The notes beneath the pieces are model-generated. The model did not search any database. It was not told the DNA's origin and worked only from the letters and a program-made list of their open reading frames with translations. From the NCBI RefSeq assembly GCF_034424805.1, contig NZ_JAXOUF010000001.1:1280563-1344562 (forward strand): a DNA stretch of 64,000 bases, written 5' to 3'. Each line of letters starts with the position of its first letter. Position 1 is the stretch's first letter. The DNA is from Labrys sedimenti (GTDB lineage: Bacteria; Pseudomonadota; Alphaproteobacteria; Rhizobiales; Labraceae). This document shows positions 16,829-24,798 of this stretch, piece after piece. Position numbers and translations under genes: made by a program.

Positions 16829-17105
16829 TGCCTCGCCGCAGCGGCCAGACAGACGCAATCGCGCCCTCTCTACGATTGTTGCGCGATTGCGCCAAGTAAG
16901 AACCAATCCCACGGGCTCCAGCCTTGTCGATTGCGCGGTTCGCCCACCGGCAGGTAGAAGGACAGCCCTGACATGGTCGGGTTCTTGCCGGTTCCGCGAT
17001 ACGGCGGGGCAGCCCAGCACGACAGTTGCGTTTCGGTTTGCCTGTGTCTTCGGCCGTCGCGACAAGCGCAACCCAACTGCAGCTTTCGCTGAGATAGGCG
17101 TCATC
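16829..17105. other. Intergenic region upstream of the Tet-type pump, with a hairpin
   Basis: No gene seen. A perfect 10-bp inverted repeat GCAATCGCGC/GCGCGATTGC at 16855-16890 is the clearest feature. Farther down, AGTTGCG near 17024 and CGCAACCCAACT near 17070 could pair loosely. No adjacent regulator gene is present, so whether these are operators or leader structures for the pump is open. Confidence 0.4.
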
Positions 17106-18344
17106 ATGAGCGAAGCCAAGACGATTGAAAGCCGGAGCAGTCCTCACGCCCTCACTTTCGTGCTGATCACCGTGCTGATCGACATGATCGGCCTCGGCAT
17201 CATCATTCCCGTGCTGCCGCGCTTGATCGAAGGCGTCGCTCATGTCGATATCGCCCGGGCCTCGGTGATCGGCGGCTGGCTGTTCGTGGCCTATTCGGCC
17301 ATGCAGTTCCTGTTCGGCCCGATCCTCGGCAATCTCTCCGATGCGCATGGACGCAGACCGATCCTGCTGCTCTCGATCGGCGGCCTCGGCATCGACTATC
17401 TGCTCACCGCCTTCGCGCCGACCATCGCCTGGCTCTTCCTGGGACGGCTGATCGCGGGCATTTGCGGGGCTTCCTACAGCGCGGCCAATGCCTTCATCGC
17501 GGATATCACCAAGCCTGAGGATCGCGCCAAGGCCTTCGGCATGATCGGCGCGGCCTTCGGCGTCGGCTTCGCGCTGGGTCCGGCACTGGGAGGCCTGCTC
17601 GCCGGGCTGGGCCCGCGCGCGCCCTTCTTCGCTGCCGCGGCGCTGTCGATCGCCAATCTCGTCTATGGCTATTTCGTATTGCCGGAGACATTGCCGCCCG
17701 CAAAGCGCCGCCCCTTTGTTTTGTCCCGCGCCAACCCGCTCGGCACGCTGATCGCTTTTCGCCACCATCCCTTCCTGCTCGGCGCCGGGTTGGTGCTTTT
17801 CCTGCATTTCCTGGCCAACAATGTCTACCCGGCCATCTGGGCCTACTACACGATCTACCGCTATGGCTGGAGCGAGTTCGATGTCGGCCTGTCGCTGGCG
17901 GCCTTCGGCGTGATCACCGGCATCGTGCAGGGCGGCCTGGTCGGCGCCATCATCCGGCTCCTCGGCGAATGGCGGACCGCTGCCATCTGTCTGGCGCTCG
18001 AGGCGATCGTGCTGGTTGCCTATGGGCTAGCCAGCAAGGGCTGGATGATCTACGCACTGCTCGGCTTTTCCAGCCTCGCCGGCATCGCCATGCCTGCCAT
18101 CAATGCGATGATGTCGCATCAGGTCGACGACGATGCGCAGGGTGAGTTGCAGGGCGCGATTTCCGGCCTGATGGGCATCACCGCCATTCTGAGCCCGGCC
18201 ATGGCGACCCAGCTTTTCGGCCTGTTCGCCGGCAAGGAAGCGGCGCTCGAACTGCCCGGCGCGCCCTTCTTCGCCGCGGCGATCATCGCGGCGCTTGCCC
18301 TGATGGCTTTCCTCGCGGTGCCGGAGAAGCGGCGGGCGTCTTAG
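17106..18344 (+). CDS. Tet-type MFS efflux transporter
   Basis: A 412-residue, 12-helix major facilitator protein. The first helix (LTFVLITVLIDMIGLGIIIPVLPRL) and loop 2-3 motif A (GNLSDAHGRRPILL) match the TetA class A/C branch, and GRLIAGICGASYSAANAFIADIT follows. It would export a drug by proton exchange across the inner membrane. Chromosomal members of this branch are common in soil alphaproteobacteria and need not confer tetracycline resistance. No TetR-type repressor is adjacent, unlike true tet operons. The start at 17106 is the first ATG before the conserved helix. Confidence 0.88.
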   Translation: MSEAKTIESRSSPHALTFVLITVLIDMIGLGIIIPVLPRLIEGVAHVDIARASVIGGWLFVAYSAMQFLFGPILGNLSDAHGRRPILLLSIGGLGIDYLLTAFAPTIAWLFLGRLIAGICGASYSAANAFIADITKPEDRAKAFGMIGAAFGVGFALGPALGGLLAGLGPRAPFFAAAALSIANLVYGYFVLPETLPPAKRRPFVLSRANPLGTLIAFRHHPFLLGAGLVLFLHFLANNVYPAIWAYYTIYRYGWSEFDVGLSLAAFGVITGIVQGGLVGAIIRLLGEWRTAAICLALEAIVLVAYGLASKGWMIYALLGFSSLAGIAMPAINAMMSHQVDDDAQGELQGAISGLMGITAILSPAMATQLFGLFAGKEAALELPGAPFFAAAIIAALALMAFLAVPEKRRAS

Positions 18345-18380
18345 CGCGATAGTCGCAATTAGGCAGGGACATCGACTTGC

Positions 18381-18466
18381 GTCATTGCGAGCGCAGCGAA
18401 GCAATCCAGGAGCCATGAGCGATAGGTTTTACTAAGACTGGATTGCTTCGCTGCGCTCGCAATGAC
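18381..18466. repeat. R2 inverted repeat (GTCATTGCGAG class), copy 1
   Basis: Perfect 29-bp arms, GTCATTGCGAGCGCAGCGAA... and its reverse complement, flank a 28-bp loop. The copy lies between the convergent Tet-type pump and alpha/beta hydrolase genes. Other copies are at 42360 and 63242. This repeat type is known from many alphaproteobacterial genomes. Confidence 0.85.
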
Positions 18467-18506
18467 AGAGGAAACGTTATCGCAATTGTCATTACGACTA
18501 TTGCTT

Positions 18507-18608
18507 AAAGCAAAATGCGTCCGGGCCTGAAAGGCTATTTACTTTAACTATTTGATTCGACGCGTCTCTGCGATTCGAGGCAACTTCGTCCAATCGCAAG
18601 ACGCTCTA
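18507..18608 (+). repeat. R1 intergenic structured element, copy D
   Basis: Shares the 3' module with copy A (CGCGTCTCTGCGATTCGAGG ... CAATCGCAAGACGCTCTA). The outer arms GCGTCTCTGCGATT and AATCGCAAGACGC pair. Its last bases CTA form the stop codon (TAG on the minus strand) of the alpha/beta hydrolase gene. Confidence 0.7.
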
Positions 18609-19349
18609 ACCCTCCGGCCTGAGCCAAGCCCTGACGGCTCGCGCCCCCTCCGGCGCGTGTTCGTAGACGACGCTGTTGTGGTTGCCCGCGGTCCAGATCA
18701 TCTCGATGCCATGGCGCTCGGCGAAGACCTTCATATGGCGCCCGCGAATGTCGTCGCGGCCGCACCACATCAGCACCGGCGCCTGGCCGGACAGCAAGGC
18801 ATCCGCCAGGCCGTCCATTTCGGCGAGCGCATCCCAGCTCGCATGCAGGCCAGGCTCGTCGGCGGGAGTCACCCAGGAAACCAGATGCGGCACGAAGGCC
18901 CGCGCCAGTTCGAAGGCCTGCTCGAAATGCAATGGCCCCTCGAAACCCGGCGGAAAAGCCGCCGAGACGCCCTTTACCGGGTCCCAGCCACCGAGCGTCA
19001 GGGATTGCAGGCGATCGGGGCAGTACTTCGCCATGCCGGCTGCGGTCCACGCTCCCATCGAATGGCCGATGACGTCGGCGCGCTCGATGCCGAGGGCGTC
19101 CATCACGGCCACCACTTTGCGAGCCTGGTCCTCCAGACCGTAGGCGGCCGGATCCGCCGGCTTGTCGCTCTGGCCATGGCCGAGCGCATCCACCAGCACC
19201 ACCGTGTGATCGGCCAGGAACGCTTCGGCGAAGCCACCATCGAGCCAGCATCGGGAACTCAGCAAATGCCCATGCAGCAATATGACGGCCGGACCCGCAC
19301 CGACTGTCTGATAATGGGTGCGATGACCGTTGTGGGCGATGAAGGGCAT
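18606..19349 (-). CDS. Alpha/beta-fold hydrolase
   Basis: A 247-residue hydrolase with the nucleophile elbow GHSMG, an oxyanion segment LLHGHLLSS and DALGHGQSDKP. The expected acid lies in MWCGRDDIRG and the histidine in TAGNHNSVVYE. The start MPFIAHNGHRTHYQ is chosen because sequence upstream runs into an intergenic repeat. The branch resembles enol-lactonases and small esterases. It lies 156 bp downstream of the UxaA-type dehydratase on the same strand, separated by an inverted repeat, so a lactonase step in sugar-acid use is conceivable but unproven. The stop codon comes from an R1 element. Confidence 0.82.
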   Translation of the reverse strand: MPFIAHNGHRTHYQTVGAGPAVILLHGHLLSSRCWLDGGFAEAFLADHTVVLVDALGHGQSDKPADPAAYGLEDQARKVVAVMDALGIERADVIGHSMGAWTAAGMAKYCPDRLQSLTLGGWDPVKGVSAAFPPGFEGPLHFEQAFELARAFVPHLVSWVTPADEPGLHASWDALAEMDGLADALLSGQAPVLMWCGRDDIRGRHMKVFAERHGIEMIWTAGNHNSVVYEHAPEGARAVRAWLRPEG

Positions 19350-19383
19350 GGCGGATGTCTCAAAGCAGAATAGGGCTCTGCAT

Positions 19384-19476
19384 TTGTCATAGCCGGGCTT
19401 GACCCGCCTATCCAGAAGCCGCCCGTGCAACCCGAAGATCCAAGCTCGATTGCCGGGTCAAGCCCGGCAATGACAA
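19384..19476. repeat. Intergenic inverted repeat (GCCGGGCTTGACCC class)
   Basis: Arms TTGTCATAGCCGGGCTTGAC... (19384-19412) and ...GGGTCAAGCCCGGCAATGACAA (19448-19476) pair over about 29 bp with a few mismatches. The element lies between the dehydratase and hydrolase genes. Sequences of this kind recur in alphaproteobacterial genomes, but only one copy is seen here. Confidence 0.7.
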
Positions 19477-19505
19477 GTGGCGTACAATCCGGGCCGATCC
19501 CGAAA

Positions 19506-21035
19506 CTACATCGTGGCGCCGACCTGCCAGGGCACGAACTCGTTGGAGCCGTAGCCGAGTTCCTCCGACTTGGACTTTGCGCCCGAGGCAACGGCCAGGA
19601 TCTTGTCGAAGATCTCCTTGCCCTTCTCTTCGATCGAGACGCCCTCCAGCACGTCGCCGCAATTGATGTCCATGTCGTCCTGCATGCGGCGATAGATGTC
19701 GGAATTGGTGGCGAGCTTGATCGAGGGCGTCGGCTTGCAGCCATAGGCCGAGCCACGGCCGGTGGTGAAGCACAGGACGTTGGCGCCACCGGCGACCTGC
19801 CCGGTGGCCGAGACCGGATCGTAGCCGGGTGTGTCCATGAAGACGAAGCCCTTCTCCTTCACCGGCTCGGCATATTCATAGACGGCCGTCAGCGTCGTCG
19901 TGCCGCCCTTGGCAGCAGCGCCGAGCGACTTTTCCAGAATGGTGGTCAGGCCGCCGGCCTTGTTGCCGGGGGACGGGTTGTTGTCCATCGAGCCGTTGTT
20001 CTTGGCCGTATACTCTTCCCACCACTTGATACGCTCGACCAGCTTCTCGCCGACTTCGCGGCTGGCGGCGCGGCGGGTGAGCAGGTGCTCGGCGCCGTAG
20101 ATTTCCGGCGTTTCCGACAGGATGGCCGTGCCGCCATGGTGCACCAGCATATCGGCGGCAGCGCCAAGGGCGGGATTGGCTGAAATGCCGGAATAGCCGT
20201 CGGAACCGCCGCATTGCAGCGCCAGGATCAGCTCGGAAGCGGGGATCGTCTCGCGCCTGGCCTGGTTGGCGAGCGGCAGCATCGCCTTGATACGCTCCAT
20301 GCCCTGCTCGATGGTCTTGCGCGTGCCGCCGGTATCCTGGATCGTCATGGTCTGAAAATGGTCGCCCTCGACGATGCCGTATTCGCTCTTCATCCGGCCG
20401 ATCTGGAAGACCTCGCAGCCCAGTCCCACCAGCAGCACGGCTGCGATGTTGGGGTTGGAGGCATAGCCCCATTGCGTGCGCTTCATGATCTCGAAGCCCT
20501 CGCCCTTGTCGGCCATGCCGCAGCCGGTGCCATGCACGAAGGGCACAACGCCGTCGATGTTGGGATAGTCGGCCAGCATGCCGGACTGGTTGAAGGCATC
20601 CGCCATGAAGCGGGCCACCGAAGCCGAGCAGTTCACGCTGGTGAGGATGGCGACATAATTGCGCGTGCCCGCCTTGCCGTTCGGGCGGCGATAGCCCTGG
20701 AAGGTCGCTTGGCTGTCGAGCGGCAGGATGGCTTCCTGCCGCGCGTCCTGCGCAAAGGCATAGTCGCGCTCGAAGGCATGGAACTCGCAATTATGCGAAT
20801 GGACGTGGGAACCCGGCACGATCGCCTGCGAGGCGAAGCCGATGATCTGGCCGAACTTGACGATGGGCTCGCCCTCGCCGATCGGCGCGACGGCGATCTT
20901 GTGCCCCTTGGGCACGCGCTGCAGCGCCGCCACGCCCTCGACCTCCGCCCCGGGCTCGATCACGTCGATGGCGACGAGCACATTGTCCCTGGCATTGAGG
21001 CGCAAGGTCCGGGCGGTTTTGGGAACGATCTGCAT
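19506..21035 (-). CDS. UxaA/GarD family sugar-acid dehydratase (altronate/galactarate dehydratase-like)
   Basis: A 509-residue protein with both domains of the family. It has an N-terminal SAF-type domain (DNVLVAIDVIEPGAEVEGV ... SHVHSHNCEFH) and a large C-terminal dehydratase domain (GYRRPNGKAGTRNYVAILTSVNCSASV, HGTGCGM, ALQCGGSDGYSGISANPALG, FMDTPGYDPVSATGQVAGGANVLCFTTGRGSAYG). Members remove water from D-altronate or D-galactarate to give 2-keto-3-deoxy acids, using Fe(II). The ATG at 21035 is used because the longer frame passes through an R1 repeat. It is divergent from a GntR regulator and an aldose dehydrogenase gene, which points to uronate or aldonate use. Which acid is used is not clear. 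Confidence 0.88.
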   Translation of the reverse strand: MQIVPKTARTLRLNARDNVLVAIDVIEPGAEVEGVAALQRVPKGHKIAVAPIGEGEPIVKFGQIIGFASQAIVPGSHVHSHNCEFHAFERDYAFAQDARQEAILPLDSQATFQGYRRPNGKAGTRNYVAILTSVNCSASVARFMADAFNQSGMLADYPNIDGVVPFVHGTGCGMADKGEGFEIMKRTQWGYASNPNIAAVLLVGLGCEVFQIGRMKSEYGIVEGDHFQTMTIQDTGGTRKTIEQGMERIKAMLPLANQARRETIPASELILALQCGGSDGYSGISANPALGAAADMLVHHGGTAILSETPEIYGAEHLLTRRAASREVGEKLVERIKWWEEYTAKNNGSMDNNPSPGNKAGGLTTILEKSLGAAAKGGTTTLTAVYEYAEPVKEKGFVFMDTPGYDPVSATGQVAGGANVLCFTTGRGSAYGCKPTPSIKLATNSDIYRRMQDDMDINCGDVLEGVSIEEKGKEIFDKILAVASGAKSKSEELGYGSNEFVPWQVGATM

Positions 21036-21057
21036 GACGACATCCAGTTGAAAAGGA

Positions 21058-21163
21058 GCTGTAGCGTTTTGCGATTTGACGGAGTCACCAAGAATCGCAA
21101 AGACGCGTCGAAACAAAGAGCTAGAGAAAAAGTGCGGTTCGGAGAAACCGCGCTTTGCTCTAG
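21058..21163 (-). repeat. R1 intergenic structured element, copy C
   Basis: Read on the minus strand it begins CTAGAGCAAAGCGCGGTTT, continues with CTTTGTTTCGACGCGTCTTT and ends CAAATCGCAAAACGCTAC. The arms GCGTCTTTGCGATT and AATCGCAAAACGC pair. It lies between the divergent dehydratase and GntR genes. Confidence 0.75.
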
Positions 21164-21180
21164 GCAAAGCCAACGGGCAT

Positions 21181-21196
21181 TGCTAACATGTTAGCA
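21181..21196. promoter_or_regulatory. 16-bp perfect palindrome at the GntR start codon
   Basis: TGCTAACATGTTAGCA is fully self-complementary and its last base is the A of the regulator's ATG. There is no Shine-Dalgarno sequence in front of that ATG. A GntR operator here would block transcription of its own gene and lies close enough to influence the divergent dehydratase. Confidence 0.6.
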
Positions 21197-21912
21197 TGTC
21201 AGACGTTGCGGTCAAAGCCTCTTATGCCTTCCTCGAGCCGCTCGGCCTCACGGGCCGCGGCGGCACGACGGAGCGCGTCCTGGCCGTCTTGAGGGAAGCC
21301 ATCATCGGCTTCGAGCTCGCGCCGGGCGAGGACATCGACAAATCAGCCCTCTGCGAAAGGCTGGGCGTATCGCGTTTTCCCGTCTCCGAGGCCCTGGCCC
21401 GCCTGCAGGGCGAGGGCCTGGTGGAGATCCTGCCGCAGCGCGGCACCCGCGTGTCGCGTATCCGCCTCGCCGAAGTGCGCCAGAGCATGTTCATCCGCCG
21501 CGCGCTGGAATCGCAGGCGGTTCGCAGCCTGGCCCTTGACCACGATGACAGGCTCCTGCCGACGCTCGAGCGCAATCTGCGCTATCAGCAGGCGGCGGCC
21601 GAGGCCGGCGACCGTCGCGGCTTTCACCTGCTCGACCTCGAATTCCATCTCACTCTGCTCGACGCCCTCGGCTTCGCCCGCGTCAAGGCAGCCGTCGAGG
21701 CGGCCCGCGCCAATCTCGATCGCGTCCGCCGCCTGCTCTCCTCGCCCCGGCACATAGCCCTCACTTTGGTCGATCACCAGGCCATCGTCACGGCCCTGCG
21801 GGCCGGTGACGCCGATGCCGCGGCCAGCGCCATGGAGGCGCATCTCGATTCCGTCATCACGGAACTGGTGGCCTTAGCCGCCGGAAACCCCACCTTGTTC
21901 GAAGATCTGTGA
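21196..21912 (+). CDS. GntR family regulator, FCD subgroup
   Basis: A 238-residue regulator. The N-terminal winged helix contains IIGFELAPGEDIDKSALCERLGVSRFPVSEALARLQGEGLVEILPQRGTRV, in segments. The C-terminal FCD domain has the metal- and acid-binding helices (RRALESQAVRSLA, LDLEFHLTLLDALG, DHQAIVTALRAGDADAAASAMEAHL). FCD regulators commonly sense sugar acids or organic acids, which fits the divergent UxaA/GarD gene and the aldose dehydrogenase 11 bp downstream. The start codon lacks a ribosome site and is embedded in a palindrome. Confidence 0.88.
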   Translation: MSDVAVKASYAFLEPLGLTGRGGTTERVLAVLREAIIGFELAPGEDIDKSALCERLGVSRFPVSEALARLQGEGLVEILPQRGTRVSRIRLAEVRQSMFIRRALESQAVRSLALDHDDRLLPTLERNLRYQQAAAEAGDRRGFHLLDLEFHLTLLDALGFARVKAAVEAARANLDRVRRLLSSPRHIALTLVDHQAIVTALRAGDADAAASAMEAHLDSVITELVALAAGNPTLFEDL

Positions 21913-21923
21913 AGAGAGAGGCC

Positions 21924-22976
21924 ATGACCAACAAATCGCCCGACAGCAAATTCGCCATCCGCAAGCATACCAGCCGTTCCGGTGCGGTAATCCCCTTCAC
22001 CGAGCTCGGCTTCGGCACCGCTCCGCTCGGCAATCTCTACCGCGCTCTCGACGAGGACGTCGCCGCCCTCACCGTCAACGCGGCCTGGGACGCCGGCATC
22101 CGCTATTTCGACACTGCGCCGCTCTACGGGCTCGGCCTCGCCGAGACGCGCCTCAATCCCCTGCTGCGCCGGCGCAAGCGCGAGGACTACGTGCTCTCCA
22201 CCAAGATCGGGCGCCTGCTCAAGGTCGTACCGCCGGATCAGCGTACCGGCATCGGCAAGTTCTTCGACACCCCGTCACGCCGAGAGGTCTACGACTATTC
22301 CTATGACGGGGTGATGCGCTCAGTGGAATTCTCGCTCGAGCGCCTCGGCATCGACACCATCGACGTGCTGCTCGCCCATGATGTCGACATCTTCACCCAT
22401 GGCTCGAAGGAGGCTTCCGACCAGCGCATCAAGGAACTGATGGAGGGTGGCTATCGCGCGCTCGAGCAGTTGCGCAGCGAGGGCACCGTCAAGGCGATCG
22501 GTGCCGGCATCAATGAATGGCAGGTGGCCGAGACCCTGGCGCGAGCCGGCGATTTCGACGTCTTCCTGCTCGCCGGCCGCTATACCCTGCTAGAACAGGA
22601 CGCCCTCACCAGCTTCCTGCCCTATTGCGCGGAGAAGAAGATCGGCATCGTGCTGGGCGGCCCCTACAATTCCGGCATCCTGGCGACGGGCCCGCGCCCC
22701 GGTGCATTCTACAATTACGATCCGGCGCCCCCCGCGATCCTCGACCGCGTCGCCCGGATCGAGCAGGTCTGCGCCTCCCATCACGTCAAGCTGGTCGAGG
22801 CCGCATTGAAATTCCCGCTCGGCCATCCCCAAGTGGTTTCCGTCATTCCCGGCGGCCAGTCGCCCCAGGAAGTCACCCGCAATGCCGAGATCATGGGTGC
22901 CAAGATCCCGGCGGGACTCTGGGACGACCTCAAGGCCGAGGGCCTGCTGCGCGAGGATGCGCCGGTTCCGACCTGA
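21924..22976 (+). CDS. Aldo/keto reductase, aldose 1-dehydrogenase type (L-fucose dehydrogenase-like)
   Basis: A 350-residue AKR with the expected tetrad: Asp and Tyr in DTAPLYG, Lys in LSTKIGR and His in LLAHDVD. The motif TELGFGTAPLGNLYRAL and the overall length match the D-threo-aldose/L-fucose 1-dehydrogenase branch. These oxidise an aldose with NAD(P)+ to a lactone. The chosen ATG has GAGAGAG upstream. It is co-directional with, and 11 bp after, the GntR regulator. With the dehydratase across the intergenic region it suggests an oxidative, non-phosphorylating sugar route, but a clear lactonase, aldolase and transporter are missing from the window. Confidence 0.85.
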   Translation: MTNKSPDSKFAIRKHTSRSGAVIPFTELGFGTAPLGNLYRALDEDVAALTVNAAWDAGIRYFDTAPLYGLGLAETRLNPLLRRRKREDYVLSTKIGRLLKVVPPDQRTGIGKFFDTPSRREVYDYSYDGVMRSVEFSLERLGIDTIDVLLAHDVDIFTHGSKEASDQRIKELMEGGYRALEQLRSEGTVKAIGAGINEWQVAETLARAGDFDVFLLAGRYTLLEQDALTSFLPYCAEKKIGIVLGGPYNSGILATGPRPGAFYNYDPAPPAILDRVARIEQVCASHHVKLVEAALKFPLGHPQVVSVIPGGQSPQEVTRNAEIMGAKIPAGLWDDLKAEGLLREDAPVPT

Positions 22977-22982
22977 CCGGGG

Positions 22983-23114
22983 AGGTCATCCCGTGCGCGA
23001 TGCAGCATGAAATGCTGCTTCGCAGACACGGGACCGCTCACCAAATCCGGTACTATGACGCGGTCCCGCATCTGCATCGCATCACTTCGTGCTGCAATGC
23101 GTGCGGGATGACCT
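22983..23114. repeat. Long intergenic inverted repeat (AGGTCATCCCG class)
   Basis: The outer arms AGGTCATCCCGTGCGCGATG and its imperfect complement ending GTGCGGGATGACCT enclose an inner pair, CGGGACCGC/GCGGTCCCG. The repeat fills the gap between the convergent aldose dehydrogenase and EamA genes and could act as a bidirectional terminator. Confidence 0.75.
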
Positions 23115-23118
23115 TTCC

Positions 23119-24021
23119 CTACTTCCCAGCTCCGGCCTGGACCTTCTGGCTCAGCCAAACACTGCCGATCACCACCGCCATGCCAAGAAGCTGCAGCAGG
23201 GTGAGCAACTGGCCGAGCAGGCCCCAGCCCAGCACGACGGCGGTCAGAGGACTGAGGAAACTCAGGGAAGCCACGGCCGAAGGGCCCAGCCTGGCGATGC
23301 CACGAAACCAGAGCATATAGGTCAGCGCTGCGCCGATCAGAGTGAGATAGGCAAAGCCGGCCATATTCTGCAGGCTGAGCGCCGGCAAAGGCGGCTCGAG
23401 CCAGAACGCCACCGGTATCAGAAGAACGCCGCCCGCCGTCAGTTGCCAGGCCGTGAAGGTCAGGGTCGAGACCGGCGGTTGCCAGCGCCGGCTCATCACC
23501 GTGCCCAGCGCCAGGGAGACCGCCCCGGCGAGGCCCGCAAGGATGCCGACGGGATCCAGCACCACGCTCCTGGGAGCGATCAGCAGCAGGGCGACACCGG
23601 CGAGGCCCGCCAGCGCCGCCGCGATCGCCGCCAGCCGCACCGGCGTGCCCAGCACGGCGCGGGTCAGGAAGATTACGATCAGGGGCTGGATGGCGCCGAT
23701 GGTGGCCGCCACGCCGCCGGGCAGCCGATAGGCCGCGATGAACAGCATGGTCAGGAAGAAGGCGATATTCAGGGCACCCAGGAGCACGACGCGCCACCAC
23801 CACTGTCCCGTCGGCAATTGCCGGACCAGCGCCAGCAGCAGCAGGCCGGCGGGGAGCGCCCTCAGCATCGCCACGGTGATGGGATAGCCCTGAGGCAGAA
23901 GCTGCGTGGTGACGATATAGGTGCTGCCCCACACGGTTGGCGCGATCGCCGTAAGCAGCACGTCGAAAGAGCGGCCATAGCCCATGATACCGCCCGGGGA
24001 GGCCTGACTGAGACTGCTCAT
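23119..24021 (-). CDS. EamA/DMT family transporter
   Basis: A 300-residue inner-membrane protein with about ten hydrophobic helices in two EamA repeats. The first starts LLTAIAPTVWGSTYIVTTQLLP, and the second includes LAGAVSLALGTVMSRRW and YLTLIGAALTYMLWFRGIARLGPS. Such carriers export amino acids, purines or other metabolites. It shares ATGA with the upstream nitroreductase gene, so the two are translationally coupled. The pairing suggests the exporter handles something the flavoenzyme modifies, which is inference. Confidence 0.88.
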   Translation of the reverse strand: MSSLSQASPGGIMGYGRSFDVLLTAIAPTVWGSTYIVTTQLLPQGYPITVAMLRALPAGLLLLALVRQLPTGQWWWRVVLLGALNIAFFLTMLFIAAYRLPGGVAATIGAIQPLIVIFLTRAVLGTPVRLAAIAAALAGLAGVALLLIAPRSVVLDPVGILAGLAGAVSLALGTVMSRRWQPPVSTLTFTAWQLTAGGVLLIPVAFWLEPPLPALSLQNMAGFAYLTLIGAALTYMLWFRGIARLGPSAVASLSFLSPLTAVVLGWGLLGQLLTLLQLLGMAVVIGSVWLSQKVQAGAGK

Positions 24022-24677
24022 GACAGCACCATCACCTCTTCCAGGGGTCGCCTCGGCTTCTGGCGCCAGTTGCCGTCAGCCGCCCGGCCGACGGCGACCA
24101 GCATCACCGGAATCTCGTACGGGTGGAGGCTGAATTCTTTCCTGACCGCCTCGGCGTCGAAGCCCGTCATCGGTCCGGAGGCAAGGCCGAAAGCGGACGC
24201 CGCCAGGATCAGCGTGGCCGCTGCGAGGCTGGCGGAGCGGATCGCCTCGTCGCGCTCGGCCTGGGCGTTGCCCGCGAACTGCCGGCGCACAGCTTCTACC
24301 CAGCCTTCCGCCATGCCGGCCGGCATCAGGCCCGCCTCGACCGACGGACGCAGCCTCGCGTCAAGATCGACGCTGCCCGCCGAGGTGCCGCAGACGATGA
24401 AGGTAACGGCCGCCTCGCTTACCTTGGCCTGGCCATAGGCGGCTTCACGCAGGCGTGCCTTGGCTTGCGCCTCGCGCACCGCGATGAAACGCCAGTTCTG
24501 CAGATTGTAGGCGGACGGAGCCAGCGTCGCCAGCCTGACCAGTTCGCCGATCTCCAACTCGGACAGGACATGCGAAGGATCGAAATGATTGGCCGAAACC
24601 CGGTTCTCGATCGTCGATTTCCAATGAGCCTCGATCATCGAGGCCTCGGCAACGGGGATCTGGGCAAGAATGGTCAT
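24018..24677 (-). CDS. Nitroreductase family flavoenzyme
   Basis: A 219-residue FMN enzyme. The segments RVSANHFDPSHVLSELEIGELVRLATLAPSAYNLQNWRFIAVRE (in parts) and AASAFGLASGPMTGFDAEAVRKEFSLHPYEIPVMLVAVGRAADG match the nitroreductase fold, with the usual APSxxNxQNW flavin/partner motif. It should reduce quinones, nitroaromatics or enones with NAD(P)H. It heads a two-gene unit with the EamA exporter and is divergent from a LysR regulator across a 121-bp gap, so LysR control is likely. Confidence 0.88.
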   Translation of the reverse strand: MTILAQIPVAEASMIEAHWKSTIENRVSANHFDPSHVLSELEIGELVRLATLAPSAYNLQNWRFIAVREAQAKARLREAAYGQAKVSEAAVTFIVCGTSAGSVDLDARLRPSVEAGLMPAGMAEGWVEAVRRQFAGNAQAERDEAIRSASLAAATLILAASAFGLASGPMTGFDAEAVRKEFSLHPYEIPVMLVAVGRAADGNWRQKPRRPLEEVMVLS

Positions 24678-24750
24678 GGCGTACCTGCATCATGAAACGG
24701 AATCGCATGCCGCGATCGATGCAGTGAATTTATGCCTCCACCATCAAGTG

Positions 24751-24770
24751 ATAATATGCCATCAGATTAT
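24751..24770. promoter_or_regulatory. Possible LysR binding site
   Basis: ATAAT-N10-ATTAT lies 28 bp before the LysR ATG and faces the divergent nitroreductase. The size and spacing suit a LysR half-site dyad (T-N11-A type). There is no further support. Confidence 0.4.
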
Positions 24771-24798
24771 GATATTCACGACCAATGGTATTCAATCG

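Noticed and set aside
18381..18466. CRISPR-like repeats among the GTCATTGCGAG elements
   Set aside because: These are single dispersed inverted repeats, with no regular spacing, spacers or cas genes.
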